Positions 35,076-44,496 of a stretch of 47,722 nucleotides of DNA are shown in pieces. Source of the DNA: Flavobacteriales bacterium 34_180_T64 (GTDB lineage Bacteria; Bacteroidota; Bacteroidia; Flavobacteriales; Flavobacteriaceae). Positions within the stretch are counted from its first letter, which is position 1. Each line of letters begins with the position of its first letter. The stretch lies in the NCBI GenBank assembly GCA_002162765.1, contig MAAR01000012.1, forward strand, positions 179,199-226,920, written 5' to 3'. The notes beneath the pieces were generated by a model. It saw only the letters and a program-made list of their open reading frames with translations, was not told the DNA's origin and searched no databases. Both the position numbers and the translations under genes were made by a program.

Positions 35076-35810
35076 ATGATGAAAGCAAGTGACATACTTA
35101 AACACAAAAATCATAGACCTTTTGATTGTCCTGATCGCTCATGGAAATTTTATCAAGAATGGAACAAAGCCTTATTCTTACATTGGCAAGTAAAGCCTGA
35201 ATTAATCAAAGAATGGATTCCTGAAGAATTGGAAATCGACACTATTGAGGGCTCAACTTGGGTGAGTTTAGTAGCATTTGACATGAATAATATTGGTCTT
35301 CGAAGTCTCCCGAAACTGCCACACATATCAGACTTTCATGAAATCAATATTCGAGTATATACAAAATATAAAGGGAAACCAAGCGTGTATTTTTTAAGTA
35401 TGGAAGGCAGCAAAAAGACCTCTTGTATAGTGCTAAAGACATTATCAAAATTTCCGTATCACTATTCTGAAATGAAACGTACTGATTTTAGCTACAAATC
35501 AAAAAATGAGCTTGATGGTAATACTTTTTTCGCCGAATATAGATTAGGAGACCAAATACATAAGGATGAAACAGATCTCTGGCTCACCGAACGCTATGCC
35601 GTTTTTCAAGATTACAAAAGTAACATCATTGAATACGATGTGCATCATTTGGAATGGCCCATGCAATCATTAATAATTAAAAAACTGGAATTAAACTATC
35701 CTAAGTTTAATCAGTTAATTAATAATCATCCTCATAGAGTTCATTTTTCTAAGGGTGTACAGGTATTAACTTGGGATAAAAAAAGCATGTATTATGACAA
35801 AAAGTTTTAA
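35076..35810 (+). CDS. DUF2071 (YqjF-like) protein
   Basis: The 244-residue soluble protein matches DUF2071: NKALFLHWQVKPELIKEWIP, then STWVSLVAFDMNNIGLRSLP, HEINIRVYTKYKGKPSVYFL and the C-terminal IIKKLELNYPKFNQL. The fold is acetoacetate-decarboxylase-like; the biochemical activity is not known. It starts 7 bases after the macroglobulin stop, and its last 17 bases overlap the next gene, so it belongs to the same transcript. ATG at 35076 is used; a second ATG follows at once. Confidence 0.85.
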   Translation: MMKASDILKHKNHRPFDCPDRSWKFYQEWNKALFLHWQVKPELIKEWIPEELEIDTIEGSTWVSLVAFDMNNIGLRSLPKLPHISDFHEINIRVYTKYKGKPSVYFLSMEGSKKTSCIVLKTLSKFPYHYSEMKRTDFSYKSKNELDGNTFFAEYRLGDQIHKDETDLWLTERYAVFQDYKSNIIEYDVHHLEWPMQSLIIKKLELNYPKFNQLINNHPHRVHFSKGVQVLTWDKKSMYYDKKF

Positions 35811-36105
35811 ATCATACTATGCCGTTATATTCACATCAATTCAAACGGATAACACCGAAGGTTATGATGAAATGGCCAGCACTATGGAAGAATTGGCTAA
35901 ACTACAACCTGGTTATTTAGGCATAGATTCTGCAAGAAATGAAGTAGGAATTACAATAAGTTATTGGGAAAATTTAGAAGCTATAAAAAACTGGAAACAA
36001 GAGACAGAGCATCTAAAAACACAACTCAAAGGGAGAACACAATGGTACGATTGGTATCATGTTAGAATATGTAAAGTTGAACGTGAATATGAATTCAATT
36101 CGTGA
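35794..36105 (+). CDS. small antibiotic-biosynthesis-monooxygenase-like (ABM) protein
   Basis: The 103-residue product has the ferredoxin-like ABM pattern: YAVIFTSIQTDNTEGYDEMA, then AKLQPGYLGIDSARNEVGIT and SYWENLEAIKNWKQETEHL. Such dimeric proteins act as oxygenases, haem-degrading enzymes or simply binding folds, so the activity here is open. It overlaps the DUF2071 gene by 17 bases and the pbpC start by 4 (GTGA). Translation is therefore probably coupled on both sides. Confidence 0.82.
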   Translation: MTKSFKSYYAVIFTSIQTDNTEGYDEMASTMEELAKLQPGYLGIDSARNEVGITISYWENLEAIKNWKQETEHLKTQLKGRTQWYDWYHVRICKVEREYEFNS

Positions 36106-38453
36106 ACAAATTAAAAGAATACATAAAACGTCATAAATATAAAACCACAATTCTTGTGGCACTCCTAACATGGTATTATCTCTGTTTGCCAAGCCAATTA
36201 TTTGTAGAACCGACTTCTACTGTAATCACGAGTAATGACAACACGCTTCTCGGTGCACTTATAGCAAAAGATGGACAATGGCGTTTTCCACATAATGATA
36301 GTATTCCAGAAAAATTTAAAATCTGTATTATTCAATTTGAAGACGCATATTTTTACCGACATCCAGGGTTCAATCCCATTTCGATGTTTAAAGCATTTAG
36401 ACAAAATCTAAACTCTGGGCAAGTAAAACGTGGTGGAAGCACGTTGACGCAACAAGTCATTCGTCTATCTAGAAAAGGACAATCAAGAACTTATCTTGAA
36501 AAATTTAAGGAAGTTATACTCGCTACACGCTTAGAATTGAAAGAATCAAAAGATCAAATCTTATCATACTATAGTAGTAATGCTCCATTTGGTGGAAATG
36601 TTGTTGGATTGGACGCCGCGTCTTGGCGTTATTTTAATAGAAATGCTACCGAGTTATCTTGGGCGGAAAGTGCAACATTAGCAGTGCTACCTAATGCCCC
36701 AAGTTTAATATATCCTGGTAAAAATCAAGAGCGATTATTGAAAAAACGAAATCGGCTATTAAAAAAATTACTCGAAAACAGAACCATTGATTCACTAACC
36801 TATACCTTATCGATTTCTGAACGTCTACCAAAAAAACCCTACCCATTGCCTCAAATAGCGCCTCATTTGCTGCAAAAAATATCTAAAACTAAAAAGGGTC
36901 AGCGCATTCAGACCACTATCGATTTGCAACTACAAAAACAAGTAAATAGTATTGTAACAAATCATTATAATGCTTTATCGCAGAATGAAATAAATAATAG
37001 TGCTGTTCTAATCTTGGATGTGAATACACGAGAAGTTTTAGCATATATTGGAAATTCTCCGACAGATAAAGCGCATCAAAAGGATGTTGATATCATCGAT
37101 AAACCTAGAAGTACAGGCAGTATTTTAAAACCGTTTTTATATGCTTCAATGTTAGATTCTGGAGATTTGCTCCCCAATACTTTAATAGCAGATGTACCAA
37201 CTCAATTTGGAAGTTATTCTCCTGAAAACTATGACAAGACCTTTAGTGGTGCCGTTTCTGCAAAAAAGGCCTTATCTCAATCCTTAAATGTTCCAGCGGT
37301 TAAAATGCTTCAATCTTTTGGTTTAGACAGATTCCACCATTATCTAAAGGCTTTGCAATTAAGAGATATTAAATATAATGCCAATCATTATGGTTTGTCA
37401 CTCATTTTGGGAGGCGCTGAAAGCAATCTATGGGATCTCTGTAAAAGTTATTCAGCAATGTCATCGACACTAAATCATTTTAATGAAACCTCGAGTGAAT
37501 ATTTTTCTAATGAGTTCTGTGAACCAACATATTTCGCTTCACAAAAGGTTGATTTTGGAGAAAAAACTTCCGAGAAAATAGTATTTGATGCAGCTTCAAT
37601 TTATTTAACTTTTGAAAGCCTTAAAGAAGTAAATCGACCTCAAGGTGATGAGAATTGGGAGTTTTTTGATGGCTCAAAACAAATTGCGTGGAAAACTGGA
37701 ACGAGTTTTGGGTTTCGCGATGCTTGGGCCATTGGAACCACAAAAGATTATGTCGTCGGTGTTTGGGTTGGAAATGCGGATGGAGAAGGCCGTCCAGGGC
37801 TGGTTGGCGTACAAACCGCTGCACCAATATTATTTGACGTTTTTGATGTATTGCCTAATAGCGAATGGTTTGATCCCCCATTAGACGAAATGCAAAACAT
37901 TGAAATCTGTAAAAAAAGCGGCTACAGGGCTACAGGAATTTGCGACGCAACTCTGCAGCAATATGTTCCTATTAGTGGCCTAAAAACAAAAGCATGTCCT
38001 TTTCATGTATTAATTCATTTAGACAATTCCGAATCCTATCAGGTTAATGTGTCTTGTGAAACATCAAATAATATGACACATAAGTCTTGGTTTGTTTTGC
38101 CTCCACTAATGGCTCATTATTATAAGACTAAAAATCCCTTTTATAAACCTTTACCGAAATATCGATCCGATTGTCAAAGTTTACAGCATAATGACATTCA
38201 GTTTATTTATCCGAAGGCAAACAACAGCATATTTTTACCAAAAGATTTTAACGGTGAGACTAACGATTTAATTCTTAGAATTGCACATTCAAACCCAGAA
38301 ACAACTGTCTATTGGTACATGGATGCAACCTATATAGGAAGCACTAAAGATATTCACGACATTGCTGTTATTCCAAAACCCGGACAACACCTCATAACGG
38401 TTGTTGATACTTTTGGAAATGAAGCCAAGCGACAAATTGAAATATCTGAATGA
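36102..38453 (+). CDS. pbpC: penicillin-binding protein 1C
   Basis: The 783-residue class A penicillin-binding protein joins a glycosyltransferase and a transpeptidase domain for peptidoglycan synthesis. One N-terminal membrane helix (about 16-35) anchors it. The glycosyltransferase shows EDAYFYRHPG with Glu80-Asp81 and RGGSTLTQQ. The transpeptidase has SILK (Ser340, Lys343), SLN and KTGTS from Lys531. The C-terminal biPBP_C domain contains paired cysteines (EICKKSGYRATGIC) and ends in beta strands. The GTG start at 36102 overlaps the ABM gene stop by 4 bases. The pairing with a macroglobulin suggests repair of damaged wall. Confidence 0.96.
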   Translation: MNKLKEYIKRHKYKTTILVALLTWYYLCLPSQLFVEPTSTVITSNDNTLLGALIAKDGQWRFPHNDSIPEKFKICIIQFEDAYFYRHPGFNPISMFKAFRQNLNSGQVKRGGSTLTQQVIRLSRKGQSRTYLEKFKEVILATRLELKESKDQILSYYSSNAPFGGNVVGLDAASWRYFNRNATELSWAESATLAVLPNAPSLIYPGKNQERLLKKRNRLLKKLLENRTIDSLTYTLSISERLPKKPYPLPQIAPHLLQKISKTKKGQRIQTTIDLQLQKQVNSIVTNHYNALSQNEINNSAVLILDVNTREVLAYIGNSPTDKAHQKDVDIIDKPRSTGSILKPFLYASMLDSGDLLPNTLIADVPTQFGSYSPENYDKTFSGAVSAKKALSQSLNVPAVKMLQSFGLDRFHHYLKALQLRDIKYNANHYGLSLILGGAESNLWDLCKSYSAMSSTLNHFNETSSEYFSNEFCEPTYFASQKVDFGEKTSEKIVFDAASIYLTFESLKEVNRPQGDENWEFFDGSKQIAWKTGTSFGFRDAWAIGTTKDYVVGVWVGNADGEGRPGLVGVQTAAPILFDVFDVLPNSEWFDPPLDEMQNIEICKKSGYRATGICDATLQQYVPISGLKTKACPFHVLIHLDNSESYQVNVSCETSNNMTHKSWFVLPPLMAHYYKTKNPFYKPLPKYRSDCQSLQHNDIQFIYPKANNSIFLPKDFNGETNDLILRIAHSNPETTVYWYMDATYIGSTKDIHDIAVIPKPGQHLITVVDTFGNEAKRQIEISE

Positions 38454-38473
38454 TTCTAGCAAATTAAAATTCT

Positions 38474-38481
38474 TACATTTG
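38474..38481 (+). promoter_or_regulatory. predicted -7 box for the small membrane protein at 38507
   Basis: TACATTTG is an exact TAnnTTTG match 25 bases upstream of the ATG. No -33 TTG was seen at proper spacing. Confidence 0.4.
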
Positions 38482-38506
38482 TGCCACTAACTTTTATTTA
38501 TTTAAT

Positions 38507-38944
38507 ATGTATTCAACAATTCAATTTTTACACTCGTATTGGGCCTACTTAGTGTTGGTTATTCTGGTATTGGCAACCTTTAATGCATTAGTTAAATTTT
38601 TTGGAGATAAAGAATTTGACGCTAAAGATTTTAGAATTTCATTATTCGCACTAATTGTAACCCATATTCAATTGCTGTTAGGGATTGTGTTGTTTTTTGC
38701 TTCCGACTATCTTAAACTTATTAGTGAAATGGGAATGGGCGCAATTATGAAGGATTCAACGTTACGATCAAATATTATAGAGCATCCTCTAACCATGATT
38801 ATTGCTGTAGTTTTAATAACAGTGGGGTACTCGAAACATAAAAAGAAATTAACATCTAAACCGAAGTTTAAAATGCTTGCTATTTTTTATACGCTTGCTT
38901 TAATTTTAGTTCTAGCTAAAATTCCGTGGAACATTTGGTTTTAA
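38507..38944 (+). CDS. four-TM membrane protein of unknown function
   Basis: The 145-residue product has four hydrophobic helices (near 10-27, 45-65, 92-107 and 122-142). The N-terminus IQFLHSYWAYLVLVILVL and later LFALIVTHIQLLLGIVLFF are typical of a Bacteroidetes membrane family that databases have at times mislabelled, for example as cytochrome b or a ribosomal protein. Several histidines (HSYW, THIQ, EHPL) near the membrane edges could in principle bind haem, but I cannot confirm this. It has its own promoter and a strong terminator, so it forms a single-gene unit. Confidence 0.7.
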   Translation: MYSTIQFLHSYWAYLVLVILVLATFNALVKFFGDKEFDAKDFRISLFALIVTHIQLLLGIVLFFASDYLKLISEMGMGAIMKDSTLRSNIIEHPLTMIIAVVLITVGYSKHKKKLTSKPKFKMLAIFYTLALILVLAKIPWNIWF

Positions 38945-38949
38945 ACCAT

Positions 38950-38981
38950 AAAAAAGCACAAATATTAATTTGTGCTTTTTT
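38950..38981 (+). terminator. bidirectional terminator after the four-TM protein gene
   Basis: The stem GCACAAAT/ATTTGTGC (38956-38963 and 38968-38975) with a four-base loop is flanked by six A on the left and a T-run on the right. It lies between convergent genes and can serve both. Confidence 0.9.
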
Positions 38982-39002
38982 ATTTGCTTTAATTTTGTGT
39001 TC

Positions 39003-40055
39003 CTAGATTTCTCTAACTACAAAAACATATACCGGGAAATGATCACTATAACCACCAGTCCATCCACTTGAAAAACTTCTAAATGGATAGCCTTTATAAC
39101 GTCCCTTCTTACTTATTAAATAATTTTTATTGAAAATTCCAGCTCTAAAAAATCTAAAAGAAGTATAGTCCTTTTCTAATAAGGGTTTTGTGATTAAAAT
39201 TTGATCAAACAAACTCCAAGCATCTCTATACGCATTAGATCCTAGACCTTGTTTAAAAAATCCTTCCATCGGATTGTATATGCCTTTTAATTTAACCTTA
39301 TTTTTATCGCTTTTTGCTTCTAAGACATCCTTTAAACTTGAATTCGTTGGGTTATCATTAAAATCACCCATTGAGAATATTTTAGCATATGGATCTATGG
39401 CCTGAAGCGAATCAACGATATGCTTATTTAATTTAGCCGCAGCAACACGTTTTGATCTACTACGTGCTTCACCACCACTTCTAGAAGGCCAATGATTAAC
39501 AATAATATGAATTAAATCGCCTTTCAACTCTCCAGTAACTAATAATTGATCACGTGTATATACACGTTTTCTCGATAAATCATCATAAATTTTTAATTCA
39601 TGACTACTCGTACTTATGGGTCTAAATAAAGCTTTTTGATATAACATCGCTACATCAATTCCTCTCCTGTCAGGTGAATCATAATGAATAATTCCATAAT
39701 CTTTTTTCACAAGTTGCGGATCATTTACTAAATCGACAAGTACTTGTCTGTTTTCAACCTCCGAGACTCCAATAATAGCCGGTGAGTTTCTGGCTTCTTC
39801 TTTTCCAATTTCAGAAACAACTCTCGCCATGTTTCTCACTTTCTTCACATAGGTCTCTTGTCTATTGGTGTTCATTTCCATAATAGGACTTGCCTCATCA
39901 AATTTAACGGGATCGTTAATAGTGTCGAATAAATTTTCTAAATTGTAAAAGGCAATTGTGTGAATTTCAAAATCCTTTTTCTTTTTCTCTTGTGCATTCG
40001 CTGGAATAATAGCTACGGCCAGGAGTAAAACAAGGACTAATTTTAAGTTTTTCAT
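39003..40055 (-). CDS. secreted endonuclease/exonuclease/phosphatase family protein
   Basis: The 350-residue product starts with a signal peptide (cleavage expected after IIPANA, residue 21). It carries the EEP family layout: IAFYNLENLFDT near the start, AIIGVSEVENR with the metal-binding Glu, VNHWPSRSGG, SMGDFNDNPTNSSL, and the final GYSDHFPVYVF containing the catalytic Asp-His pair. Members cleave DNA, RNA or phosphate esters. The export signal suggests an extracellular or periplasmic role such as nutrient scavenging. It has its own -7 box, divergent from the TonB receptor. Confidence 0.92.
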   Translation of the reverse strand: MKNLKLVLVLLLAVAIIPANAQEKKKKDFEIHTIAFYNLENLFDTINDPVKFDEASPIMEMNTNRQETYVKKVRNMARVVSEIGKEEARNSPAIIGVSEVENRQVLVDLVNDPQLVKKDYGIIHYDSPDRRGIDVAMLYQKALFRPISTSSHELKIYDDLSRKRVYTRDQLLVTGELKGDLIHIIVNHWPSRSGGEARSRSKRVAAAKLNKHIVDSLQAIDPYAKIFSMGDFNDNPTNSSLKDVLEAKSDKNKVKLKGIYNPMEGFFKQGLGSNAYRDAWSLFDQILITKPLLEKDYTSFRFFRAGIFNKNYLISKKGRYKGYPFRSFSSGWTGGYSDHFPVYVFVVREI

Positions 40056-40101
40056 TCGTTAGTATATTATGTTAACATTCATAAGATTACAAATGTCGAG
40101 C

Positions 40102-40109
40102 CAAATGTA
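40102..40109 (-). promoter_or_regulatory. predicted -7 box for the secreted endonuclease-family gene
   Basis: The minus strand reads TACATTTG, an exact TAnnTTTG match 46 bases upstream of the ATG at 40055. It is divergent from the receptor box at 40130. Confidence 0.4.
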
Positions 40110-40129
40110 GATATTTATTATAAATAATG

Positions 40130-40137
40130 TAGATTTG
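40130..40137 (+). promoter_or_regulatory. predicted -7 box for the TonB-dependent receptor gene
   Basis: TAGATTTG is an exact TAnnTTTG match 62 bases upstream of the ATG at 40200. The leader of about 55 bases is the longest among the promoters listed. Confidence 0.45.
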
Positions 40138-40199
40138 CAAGCCTTATTTCTCAAATTAAGTGATTTTAGGGTAAGAGACTATTAATTATAAATTAAAGT

Positions 40200-42977
40200 A
40201 TGAAAAAAAGATTATTTATTTTTTTATTCGGAATGTTTACCTTGTTTACAGCATTTTCACAGCAAACTGTTGTTAAAGGAAGCGTCAAAGATGCTGTCAC
40301 AAACGAGCCCATTCCAGATGTTACAATTACTATTGAAGGAACTAATTTAACAACAACCACTGATGGTCTAGGAGAATTTACATTTTCTTCTGGTTTGCCA
40401 TTAGGCGAACAAATGCTTAACCTTTCTATACAAGGTTACATTACAGGACGTTATCCAATAGTAATTAATGAAGGACAAACTGTTAACATTACAGATATGA
40501 CCTTAGACATTGACGCAAGTTCTATAGATATGTTTACTATTTCACTATCTGATGATGAACTCAATGATGACACGAGTGGTGCCGATAATATTTCTGGACT
40601 ATTGTCATCTTCACAAGATATTTTTCAACGAACTGCGGCCTTTGAATTCAGTTCGTCATTTTTTAGAGTGAGAGGATTAGATTCAGACAATGGTTCTGTT
40701 TTAATTAATGGGATTGAAATGAACAAACTCTATAATGGGAGACCACAATGGAGCAATTGGGGAGGACTTAATGATGTAATGCGTAATCAGGAATTAACTT
40801 CAGGATTAACGCCATCAGCATATAATTTTGGTGGCATTTTAGGCACATCAAACATTAACACAAGAGCCTCTTCTTATAGACAAGGTGGTCGCGTGACGTA
40901 TTCATCTTCAAACCGAAGCTACACTAATCGTTTAATGGCAAGTTATGCTTCTGGTTTAGTAGATGGTGGTTGGGCATATACAGTTATGATTGGTCGTCGA
41001 TGGGGAAATGAAGGTTTTCAAGATGCTTCATTATATGATTCAAATTCATTTTTTGCTTCAGTTGAAAAGAATATTAATGATAAACATAGTTTGAATTTTA
41101 CTTCAATTTATGCACCAAATAGAAGAGGTAAATCTTCACCTAATACGCAAGAGGTTTTCGACTTAAAAGGTATTAAGTATAATGAATATTGGGGGTATTT
41201 AGATGGAGACAAACGTAACTCTCGTATTAAAGAAGTTGAAGAACCAATATTAATGTTGAACCATTATTGGGATATCAATTCGAAAACAACCTTAAATACG
41301 AATGTCGCTTACCAATTTGGTAAATTAGGAAATAGCCGTTTAGATTATTCTGGTGGTGGAAATCCAAGTCCAGCTTATTACCAAGATTTACCTAGTTACT
41401 TTTTAGCCGATGATGATGGTCCCGACTATGCTGGAGCTTATATAGCTGAACAGAATTTTATAAACGACGGCCAAATTGATTGGAATCGTATTTTAGATGC
41501 TAACGTAACTAATAATGACCCAACTAATGGTGGAGCTTCTCCTGCTGCTTATGTGCTTTATGAAGACAGAAGTGATGATAAGCAATTGACTATTAATTCA
41601 ATTTTGAGTACAGAGATTAATGAAAATATTTTATTAAACGCATCTGTTAACTATAAAAGATTAAAATCAGAAAATTTTGGAGAAATTTTAGATTTATTAG
41701 GATCTAATGTAGGCGCACTCAATGTAGATTCTTTTGACGGTTTCCAATATGACGCTCAAAACCCTGATCGTATAGTTGACGAAGGTGATAAATTTAGATA
41801 TAACTATAATTTATTTGCTGATGTTATTTCAGGATATGCACAAGGGCAATTTAAATACAATAAATTTGACTTCTATCTTTCGGCTAGTGTTACTAATACA
41901 AAATATCAGAGAGAAGGATTATGGGAACACAGTAGATTTGCCGGAGATTTATCTCTCGGTAAAGGAAAAGAATTATCTTTTACAGGGATTGGTACAAAAG
42001 CTGGATTTACGTATAAAATAACTGGAAAGCATTTATTAGATTTCAATGCAGGTTATATAACAAGAGCACCTTCATTACGTAACACCTTTTCAAACTCAAG
42101 AGAAAATTCTAGTGTAGTAAGAGATATCACTGAAGAAAAAGTAAGCTCGTTTGATGCTAGCTATATTTTTAGATCTTCAATTGTAAAAGCAAAGCTTACA
42201 GGATATTACTCTAAAATAGAAGATGCTAATGAAGTATCGTTTTATTACGCAGATGGGTTAAGCGGATTTGATATTCAAGACAATGATACCTCTGCATTTG
42301 TACAAGAAGTATTACAAGGGATTGACAAAAAACATATGGGAGTAGAATTAGGTATCGAAGCTCAAGTAACGCCAACTATTAAATTAAAGGGTGTTGCTTC
42401 TATAGGTCAATATACCTATGACAACAATCCGGACCTATACTTAACATCTGCGAGCTTTACATCAGCTGATGGTTCAATTTCGTACGGAAAATCTAATTTA
42501 AAAGATTATAAAATTGCTGGAGGGCCTCAACGTGCAATGTCAATTGGATTTGAATATAGAGATCCTGACTACTGGTGGTTTGGAGCAACAGCAAACTTTT
42601 TCTCCAATGCGTATGTAGATATTAATCCTTTAACAAGAACTGAGAATTTTTTCTTAGATACTGACGGTTTACCATTTAATGATTACGACGAAGACATTGC
42701 TCGAGATTTATTAACACAAGAAGAATTTGATGATTATATGGTTGTTAACCTTATAGGAGGAAAATCATGGAAAATAGATCAATACTATATTGGCTTTTTT
42801 GCTAGTGTTGGTAACTTGTTAGACAAGCAATACAAAACTGGTGGTTTTGAGCAAGGAAGAAATGCAAATTACAGAGAATTAAGAGATGATACTTCAAATC
42901 CAAAACGTGTATTCGGACCAAAATATTGGTATGGACGTGGCACAAATTACTTTGTAAATGTGTACTTTAGATTTTAA
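40200..42977 (+). CDS. TonB-dependent receptor with carboxypeptidase-like N-domain
   Basis: The 925-residue product has a signal peptide (ending LFTAFSQ) and a carboxypeptidase regulatory-like domain at about 23-105 (VVKGSVKDAVTNEPIPDVTI). A plug follows (FFRVRGLDSDNGSVLINGIE), then a long beta-barrel ending in aromatic GTNYFVNVYFRF. It imports or binds a ligand at the outer membrane using TonB energy; the ligand is unknown. Unlike SusC-type receptors it lacks an adjacent SusD, but it is followed 10 bases later by a DUF5689 lipoprotein, a common partner in Flavobacteria. No TonB box was identified with confidence. Confidence 0.93.
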   Translation: MKKRLFIFLFGMFTLFTAFSQQTVVKGSVKDAVTNEPIPDVTITIEGTNLTTTTDGLGEFTFSSGLPLGEQMLNLSIQGYITGRYPIVINEGQTVNITDMTLDIDASSIDMFTISLSDDELNDDTSGADNISGLLSSSQDIFQRTAAFEFSSSFFRVRGLDSDNGSVLINGIEMNKLYNGRPQWSNWGGLNDVMRNQELTSGLTPSAYNFGGILGTSNINTRASSYRQGGRVTYSSSNRSYTNRLMASYASGLVDGGWAYTVMIGRRWGNEGFQDASLYDSNSFFASVEKNINDKHSLNFTSIYAPNRRGKSSPNTQEVFDLKGIKYNEYWGYLDGDKRNSRIKEVEEPILMLNHYWDINSKTTLNTNVAYQFGKLGNSRLDYSGGGNPSPAYYQDLPSYFLADDDGPDYAGAYIAEQNFINDGQIDWNRILDANVTNNDPTNGGASPAAYVLYEDRSDDKQLTINSILSTEINENILLNASVNYKRLKSENFGEILDLLGSNVGALNVDSFDGFQYDAQNPDRIVDEGDKFRYNYNLFADVISGYAQGQFKYNKFDFYLSASVTNTKYQREGLWEHSRFAGDLSLGKGKELSFTGIGTKAGFTYKITGKHLLDFNAGYITRAPSLRNTFSNSRENSSVVRDITEEKVSSFDASYIFRSSIVKAKLTGYYSKIEDANEVSFYYADGLSGFDIQDNDTSAFVQEVLQGIDKKHMGVELGIEAQVTPTIKLKGVASIGQYTYDNNPDLYLTSASFTSADGSISYGKSNLKDYKIAGGPQRAMSIGFEYRDPDYWWFGATANFFSNAYVDINPLTRTENFFLDTDGLPFNDYDEDIARDLLTQEEFDDYMVVNLIGGKSWKIDQYYIGFFASVGNLLDKQYKTGGFEQGRNANYRELRDDTSNPKRVFGPKYWYGRGTNYFVNVYFRF

Positions 42978-42987
42978 AAGAAAAATT

Positions 42988-44427
42988 ATGAAAACATTAA
43001 TATTAACACTTATGAAAACGAATAAAATTTTTACACTTTTCACGATTATAGCTATGAGTTTTGCTGTAACTTCGTGTGTACAAGACGATGACTTTACTGT
43101 ACCTAGCAGTTTAGGTGACGAAGAAAATGCCCTTTTACAAACCTTATTAGGAAATGCCACTGAAAATACAATTGCTCAAGTAAAAGCTATGTATTTAATT
43201 GAATCTGACCCAGGAGATAATGCGGCTGTACTTATAGATACTGATATCTATGTTAAAGGATATGTGTCTTCATCTGATCAAACTGGAAACTATTTTAAAG
43301 AGTTTTATATTCAAGATAGTCCTTCTAACCCTACAGGAGCTTTAAAAATAGCAATAAATCAAGTAGACACTTACAATCAATTTAATATAGGAAGAGAAGT
43401 ATATATTAACTTAAATGGTCTTTATGTTGGTGAAGAAAGAATTGAAAATGGAGTTATCACAATTGGAGGCGATTCGGAAACAGATGATTTTGGTACTACA
43501 GTTGTAAGATTAAACGAAAACCAAATAAGGCAACAAGTACTTAGGTCTCCATTAACTGAATTGATGACGCCATTAGTAGTTTCTTTTTCTCAAATAACTA
43601 ATAGCCATGTTGGTCTATTAGTAAGCATTGAAAACGTTGAATTTGCGGCAAACTTAGCTGGTGAAAATTATTTTGATCCTACAGAAACTTTTGACACTCA
43701 AAGAACGCTTCAATCATGTGAAGGAGCTACATATACAGAGTTTAACCTAGAAACTAGTAGTTTCGCTAATTTTAAAAATGATCCATTACCTATTGATAAT
43801 GGAACAATTACTGCTGTTGTAAGTAAAACTTTTGATGGTAGTCAATTAATATTAGCATTAAACTCGCCAGATGATGTTATTATGAACAATGAAAGATGTA
43901 CATTATTAACTCCTATTTTCTTTGAGGATTTTCAAGATGCACAAGATAATTCAAACTTGGATACTCCTGGATGGGTAAATTTTGCAGAAGAAGGTGGTGA
44001 GTTATGGACAGAGCAACTTTTTAGCGGTATTGGTACAGCAGAATTCTCTTCGTTTAGTACAGGAGATTCTTCAAACATTGGTTGGTTAATTTCTCCAGGT
44101 ATTGATATGGACGCTCAATCAAATGAAATTTTAAGCTTCAAAACAGCACAACACCATTTAGATGTAGATTCTGATGACAATGGAATTAAAGTATTTGTAT
44201 CGACAGATTTTGATGGTTCTGATGTAGTTGGAGCTACTTGGGAAGAACAAACAGCAAGTTTTCCAAATTCTGATAATGCTTGGTATGATTTAATTGGATC
44301 TGGTCCAATTGATTTATCATCTTATACCGGAACTTTATATGTAGCTTTTAGAGTTACTGGTTCTGGAACAGATTCTGATCTTGATGGCGCTTTTCAAATT
44401 GATGACGTTGCAATCGTAGGAAACTAA
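42988..44427 (+). CDS. DUF5689 lipoprotein with choice-of-anchor J-like domain
   Basis: I used ATG 42988 (479 residues), which avoids overlap with the receptor gene and follows an A-rich AAAAGAAAAATT region; a second ATG at 43012 is also possible. The lipobox SFAVTS-C puts lipidation at Cys30 (or Cys22). The DUF5689 part follows (DIYVKGYVSSSDQTGNYFKE, YINLNGLYVGEERIENG). The C-terminal ~170 residues resemble a choice-of-anchor J jelly-roll (FFEDFQDAQDNSNLDTPGW, LSSYTGTLYVAFRVTGSG). It probably sits on the cell surface next to the TonB receptor and helps bind its ligand. A strong terminator follows, so the two form one operon. Confidence 0.9.
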   Translation: MKTLILTLMKTNKIFTLFTIIAMSFAVTSCVQDDDFTVPSSLGDEENALLQTLLGNATENTIAQVKAMYLIESDPGDNAAVLIDTDIYVKGYVSSSDQTGNYFKEFYIQDSPSNPTGALKIAINQVDTYNQFNIGREVYINLNGLYVGEERIENGVITIGGDSETDDFGTTVVRLNENQIRQQVLRSPLTELMTPLVVSFSQITNSHVGLLVSIENVEFAANLAGENYFDPTETFDTQRTLQSCEGATYTEFNLETSSFANFKNDPLPIDNGTITAVVSKTFDGSQLILALNSPDDVIMNNERCTLLTPIFFEDFQDAQDNSNLDTPGWVNFAEEGGELWTEQLFSGIGTAEFSSFSTGDSSNIGWLISPGIDMDAQSNEILSFKTAQHHLDVDSDDNGIKVFVSTDFDGSDVVGATWEEQTASFPNSDNAWYDLIGSGPIDLSSYTGTLYVAFRVTGSGTDSDLDGAFQIDDVAIVGN

Positions 44428-44441
44428 GTTAAAACAATTCT

Positions 44442-44482
44442 AAACAAAACCTGCTAATTCATTTTAGCAGGTTTTGTTTTTT
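44442..44482 (+). terminator. terminator after the DUF5689 gene
   Basis: A perfect 16-bp repeat pairs AAACAAAACCTGCTAA (44442-44457) with TTAGCAGGTTTTGTTT (44464-44479) around a six-base loop, and the T-run continues. It is only 14 bases from the start of the next plus-strand ORF. Confidence 0.92.
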
Positions 44483-44496
44483 AATCAACAACGTAA

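Noticed and set aside
37621..37884. Two overlapping ORFs in other frames inside pbpC
   Set aside because: They cover the conserved KTGTS region of the transpeptidase domain in the real frame; no independent signals.
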